Assembly: GCF_002443255.2 (NCBI RefSeq)
Contig: NW_019211460.1
Span: 36,465,498 to 36,529,497 of the forward strand
DNA length: 64,000 nucleotides
Source of the DNA: Varroa destructor
Lineage: Eukaryota; Arthropoda; Arachnida; Mesostigmata; Varroidae
Direction: 5' to 3'
Shown: in pieces, positions 59,947-64,000 of the stretch
Numbering within the stretch: the first letter of the stretch is position 1
Layout: every line of letters begins with the position of its first letter
Position numbers and translations under genes: made by a program
The notes under the pieces: model-generated
The model's database searches: none
The model's input: the letters and a program-made list of their open reading frames with translations, nothing else
Told to the model about the DNA's origin: nothing

Positions 59947-62900
59947 TTATACAACTTCTCCACAATTGATGATAACCACCTGCTTTGACGTTTTTCCAGA
60001 CGAGCTTCCTGCCCTTTCCATCCGGCGTACAATCTCCATTCCCGCAACTACTTGTCCAAAGACAACGTGTTTTCCGTCTAACCAGTCTGTCCGTCCGGTT
60101 GTTATGAAAAACTGCGAACCTAACAATTAAATATAAAGACGGTTATAATAATAAAAAAAATGTAGCTCCTGATTCTATAGTATACAAATTAGTTGCTAAA
60201 TTTTCCCAGGTTAGAATTGTTAAGGGCAGCCGCGAGGGTTGTAAAAGTGCCGTGTTGTTTTTTTTCTATCTTACATAAGGTATACTTATTATTCGTAAGT
60301 ATCTTTTGCATAACGCGTAAAGCATGTGACACAGTTTTATCTAGTTGCCGCTATTTAACTTTACACGATGCATGTCAGGTCAGAATAAAGAAGTTATTTC
60401 CGATTACCACACGCCATAACACTGCGTGAAACCCAAATACATATATATGTGGGCGCAGTATGCACCGTATCCATTAGTAGATTTCTGAATGTTGAGTATG
60501 ATGACAAAAATATCAATAAGAGTTATTACTGAGCGTTCTAATTCGATGGTATTCGATGTTTTATATTTATTTTCGTGGTTTAAAAAAAAAACAGAACTTT
60601 TGCTTCAGACTTAAATATTATAGAAGCACGGTACCGATTTATTAGATTCTTAAAAAGCTCTTACTGGAAAGCGCTATTATACATTTCTAGAAAATTCTTA
60701 ATAAGCATCTAGAAACTTCTTTTTTTATTCCTTAATGACATTATTATATGCAAATCTACTATATTGGCTATAGAACTTCTACCCATATTTGTGGTTTTTT
60801 TAAATTAGAGAGAAAATTGATTGGAAAAAAAGATTGATTATGTCTTAGGCTTTCCAACATCATACCAGTTACTTCATTTAAACTTACATGTCTGCGAAGA
60901 GCAAATTAACAGCTATTCGGCTAATAACATTGATACAGGACTAATAATTTGTCTTACCCTCTAAATGCCTTAAATAATTAAAAAAAAGTTAGCAAAAATA
61001 TGCTATCGGATTTTTTTCTGACGAACCAAGTGAAAAACGGTGCCTCTGGGTTGTCTAGCTCGGATCCCTTTTCTACTAAAAAAACACTAGAAATACTAAA
61101 ATTTAAAACGACAAATGTCAGGTAGTTAATTCTTGTGCCGTTGTACTCAACGTTTTAAAATGCAGCCTATTTGACTGGTGTTAACGATTTTCTCGTCGTC
61201 TAGATGGCGATATTGCATAATACATAGACATAATTTTTCTAAATTAGTAACGGGCTCCACAAAGGCAATAATCCTTAGATATATAAAACGACGAAAGCAA
61301 TGGTACCTATCTATAATAGGTACGTCAACAAGTGATAGCGTTTTCTTGGTGTTTAATTTAACCTTCTTAGAGATGCATTTAGTTAGAAATTTAGCTTAAT
61401 TTGCTCGTTGACTAATTAAGAAGGAAGATCATCAACTCTTTGCATTGTAGTTGCGCTTCTGCGGGTTAGATAGGCTACTGCCTTTTGAGGATGTATCTCT
61501 CAGAGTTCCACTCAGTTCAGTAGGAACGCTCAGTAGTACATATGTATATATGTTAGGTTAAACTAAGGCATCGTATTGTCGCATCTGTTGTATCACATGT
61601 TGCCAGCAAGTGGTTGCTTCTGAAAAAAATTTAGACAACTTCATCAACATAATGCATTGCTTGGATAAGACAATATAACCATGATCATTATGCAGGTTCC
61701 GGTACGGTCAAATAGGCTTTATAGGTCAGCAGAAAATAATTTATAAAGCTCTTTAAGTCTTTTTCAGCCATAATTACAGCTCTTTTGAGTGAAAAAAGAT
61801 TTTCATTTAAGGTTTGTCGAATGGCCTATATAAGCCCACCTCTGGCCCACGTAACCTCAGATTGTAAGGTTATATTGGCCAACGACATTGGTGTCTCTAA
61901 TTAATATTTTTATGTAAAAAAAAAAATGAATAAATTGTAGTCATCCGTTTAGGTAATATAATGGAAAAGCATTGAATGAACATACTGGTATAATTTTTTT
62001 CTCTTGTGGCACTGGATGTTCTCAACGTTAGCCTGAAGCAAATTTTTGTTCATATGGCCCAACCCTCACCCATGCGTATGAGAAGATTATTAACTAACCA
62101 TTGCTGTTGGGCCCTGAATTTGCCATGGAAAGGATGCCTGGTCCGGTATGGGTAAGCGTAAAATTTTCATCCTCAAACTTTCGTCCGTAAATTGACCGTC
62201 CTCCTGTTCCGTTCTTATTCGTGAAGTCACCGCCCTGACACATAAAACCTGCAATTAATAATAAAGCAATGAATTAGACACCAATTTAGAGCTAGGGCTT
62301 TTTATAATATAAGACATTTCTTGTGAAAACTGACGTATTTACACCCTTATACTCATTTTTGAGTAAAAATTATGCCTAAGTGCTTTTTCCTAACATACAA
62401 AATAAAAATGGTAAAGCATAGAACCTTGTTCATAGAACTTCAAGATATTTTGTCTCATATGTAAAAATATAAATAACCCAATTTGTTACGTACTAAAATG
62501 CGATCATGATGGTATTCGATAGCACTATGTTACCTAATATATATATTATTATTATTATTAGGTATTATATTATATATTAGAAAAATTATACTATTGAGTA
62601 ATATACATATATTTCAGCTGTTTTCGGTACAACGTAGCGGTGAAGGATAATGCGAGCACCCCCAACATATTCAGATATCAAAATACGATTTTGTGTACAA
62701 AGGTAGATTCGACCTCACTGGCTGATTGAATCACAGTACAAATCTATTACACAACAGTCTGTTATAAAAAGAAAAAGGTGTAATCTATAAAATACCACTT
62801 TGCTTTTCAACATATAGACAACAGATAAAAGACACTTGAGGTTTAAGCAAAGTCGGTAGGCCGTAGGGTGTAGCAGGGTTGGTAAAACTTTCGAAAAATA

Positions 62901-64000
62901 ATCGAAGCTTGAAGTGTTAGAATAAAATCGTTCTTGGAATATTTTTCATTTATTCAATAGTGTGTATTTAAAAACAAATAAGGAGAATGGAAAAATGATT
63001 CCAATCACGTCGAATATTTGCTAAAATCTTGAAGAATCGATGAAATTTTGAATAAAGCTTAACTGAATTTTCATACGTAATTGTTTGCTGTTCCCTTTTA
63101 GCTTTAAATTATACAATACTGCATGCATTCACATTTATTCTAAGTATAAAATTATATGCATGTACAAAAATGGTTTTATTATATGTCTATCACAAAAAAA
63201 AAGGAGAATCACGTCCAGTTATTATTTTCGAAATTGTCAACCGATTTACGTTAGTGTCCTATAGAGTTTTTTACGAACTCGACGTAGCGCGTCAACTTTT
63301 ACTACATTATAAATAATGCATAGCAATAATCGTAGGATAAATTCGAATGGAGTCCTCACCTGGAATAATTCGATGAAAGATAGAATTTTTGAAGCCAAAA
63401 CCTTTTTCATGCGTGCAAAGAGCTCGAAAATTTTCAGCTGTCTTCGGCACAACGTCACGACGAAGTATGATGCGAATACGTCCAACGTGCTGCCCCCCTA
63501 TCGAGATATCGAAATACACCTAAATATACAAGAAGGGTGTTATTCAGAATCACGACTTTTCAATCTTAAAACTAATGGATAAAACAAGACACACTCTGAC
63601 CTTATGCTCACTAAATTCTAGTATTTAAAAGGTAGCGCAACCATAAGGATTCATATATGGTGACAACTACTGTTGATCGCTGGAGGTGTAAGGTATTCGG
63701 ATCTCTCTTATTTATGGACAGGCGGTGTTGGTAATATGGTGATGTCACGATTAGAATATGTGCAAGACAAAGGTAGGTTGAAAGTAGATCCTTTTCCACA
63801 GCTGTAAATAGTGTTTTGTTAAACTACAAACTTACGTTGGTCGCCTTTGTCTACATAAGTGGTGAACAAGATCGTTGTGTCATGAAAAAATATTAATCCA
63901 ACTCGTTTACTATCAAAACTTAGAGATCTACAAATTCTGACAGTAAGAGGATCACTACGCTTACTTGCGAGATTTTAGAGTAATCAATAAACTGAGAGTC
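59947..64000 (-). CDS. PPIE: Peptidyl-prolyl cis-trans isomerase, cyclophilin E (PPIE/Cyp33) type, 3' part
   Basis: The cyclophilin domain is spread over exons 63519-63360, 62248-62099 and 60119-59947, all with GT-AG borders and matching phases. It covers [61 protein letters not shown] and [14 protein letters not shown]. Catalytic and ligand residues of the family are visible: the Arg of FHR, Phe-Met and Gln of FMCQ, Phe of QFF, Trp of DWLD, His of GKH. THEKGFG and MER-x-G-S favour nuclear PPIE, an RRM-cyclophilin linked to the spliceosome, over cytosolic PPIA. Probable further exons upstream are a 15-nt microexon (63850-63836, TKATN) and the end of another exon (64000-63965, ISQ before GTAAGC). 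The RRM would lie right of the window. The family is certain; the E subtype is inferred. Confidence 0.92.
60120..62098 (-). other. Cyclophilin intron
   Basis: Donor GTTAGT at 62098-62093 and acceptor ATTGTTAG ending at 60120. AT-rich; no nested gene or transposon recognised. Confidence 0.8.
62249..63359 (-). other. Cyclophilin intron with a decayed exon copy
   Basis: Donor GTGAGG at 63359-63354 and acceptor ending ATTGCAG at 62249. The only feature of note is the partial exon copy at 62612-62687; a TTA triplet run lies at about 62546-62560. Confidence 0.8.
62612..62687 (-). pseudogene. Decayed partial copy of the first cyclophilin-domain exon
   Basis: Read on the minus strand, this stretch aligns with the first half of the live exon at 63519-63360: TATTTTGATATCTGAATA against TATTTCGATATCTCGATA, then CCGAAAACAGCTGAAA against CCGAAGACAGCTGAAA. 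Roughly a dozen bases are missing in the middle, an in-frame TGA follows the fifth codon, and the acceptor AG is lost. It is the trace of an exon duplication that has decayed in the intron. Confidence 0.75.
63836..63850 (-). CDS. PPIE: Probable 15-nt microexon of the cyclophilin gene
   Basis: Codes TKATN in phase 0-0, directly before VYFDI of the next exon. The acceptor is TTATGTAG after a pyrimidine-rich tail and the donor is a perfect GTAAGT. The in-frame TAG of the acceptor prevents a longer exon. Short polar residues at this place fit the linker that precedes the cyclophilin domain in PPIE proteins. Confidence 0.5.

Noticed and set aside
59933..60130. Plus-strand frame
   Set aside because: Antisense of the last cyclophilin exon.

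Overview
The window is sparsely coded, AT-rich animal nuclear DNA with spliceosomal introns, most probably from an arthropod. It carries an interstitial array of the arthropod telomere repeat (TTAGG/CCTAA), two conserved eukaryotic genes split by GT-AG introns, short-leader secreted-protein genes whose signal peptide is interrupted after four codons (common in arthropod cuticle genes), and decayed mariner and Ty3/Gypsy copies. A parasitiform mite would fit, but that is a guess. No bacterial features, rRNA genes or CRISPR arrays were seen.

Layout. 1-914 (+): last exons of TFIIH subunit GTF2H3. About 1.7-3.0 kb: GC-rich island with one convincing signal-peptide exon (2186-2278, +) of an unidentified gene. 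3-29.6 kb: mostly noncoding, holding a mariner remnant (about 21.95-22.45 kb), tRNA-like fragments, a nested hairpin (8.3 kb), a possible retrocopy with a poly(A) tail (23.7-24.0 kb) and the telomere-type array (25.79 kb). 29.6-32.95 kb (+): a secreted helix-rich protein gene whose 5' splice site overlaps a stop codon and is followed by a poly(A) signal. A related, broken segment lies in its intron. 33.6-34.85 kb (-): decayed Gypsy integrase. 43.18-44.83 kb and 52.49-55.47 kb (-): two tandem paralogues of a secreted family I do not recognise, sharing a 46-codon last exon, a 12-nt first coding exon and a TATA-to-ATG spacing of about 55 nt. A possible third relative lies at 57.52-57.72 kb. 58.26-58.8 kb (-): second Gypsy integrase remnant. 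59.95-64.0 kb (-): 3' part of a cyclophilin gene, PPIE/Cyp33 type, with a likely 15-nt microexon and a decayed partial copy of its first cyclophilin-domain exon inside an intron.

The two housekeeping genes (transcription/repair and spliceosomal cyclophilin) are unrelated in function to the secreted genes between them. The new biology here is the paired secreted family at 43-55 kb and the 29.6 kb gene with its possible two-isoform 3' end. All exon models come from reading splice sites and frames by eye. No alignments or searches were run.
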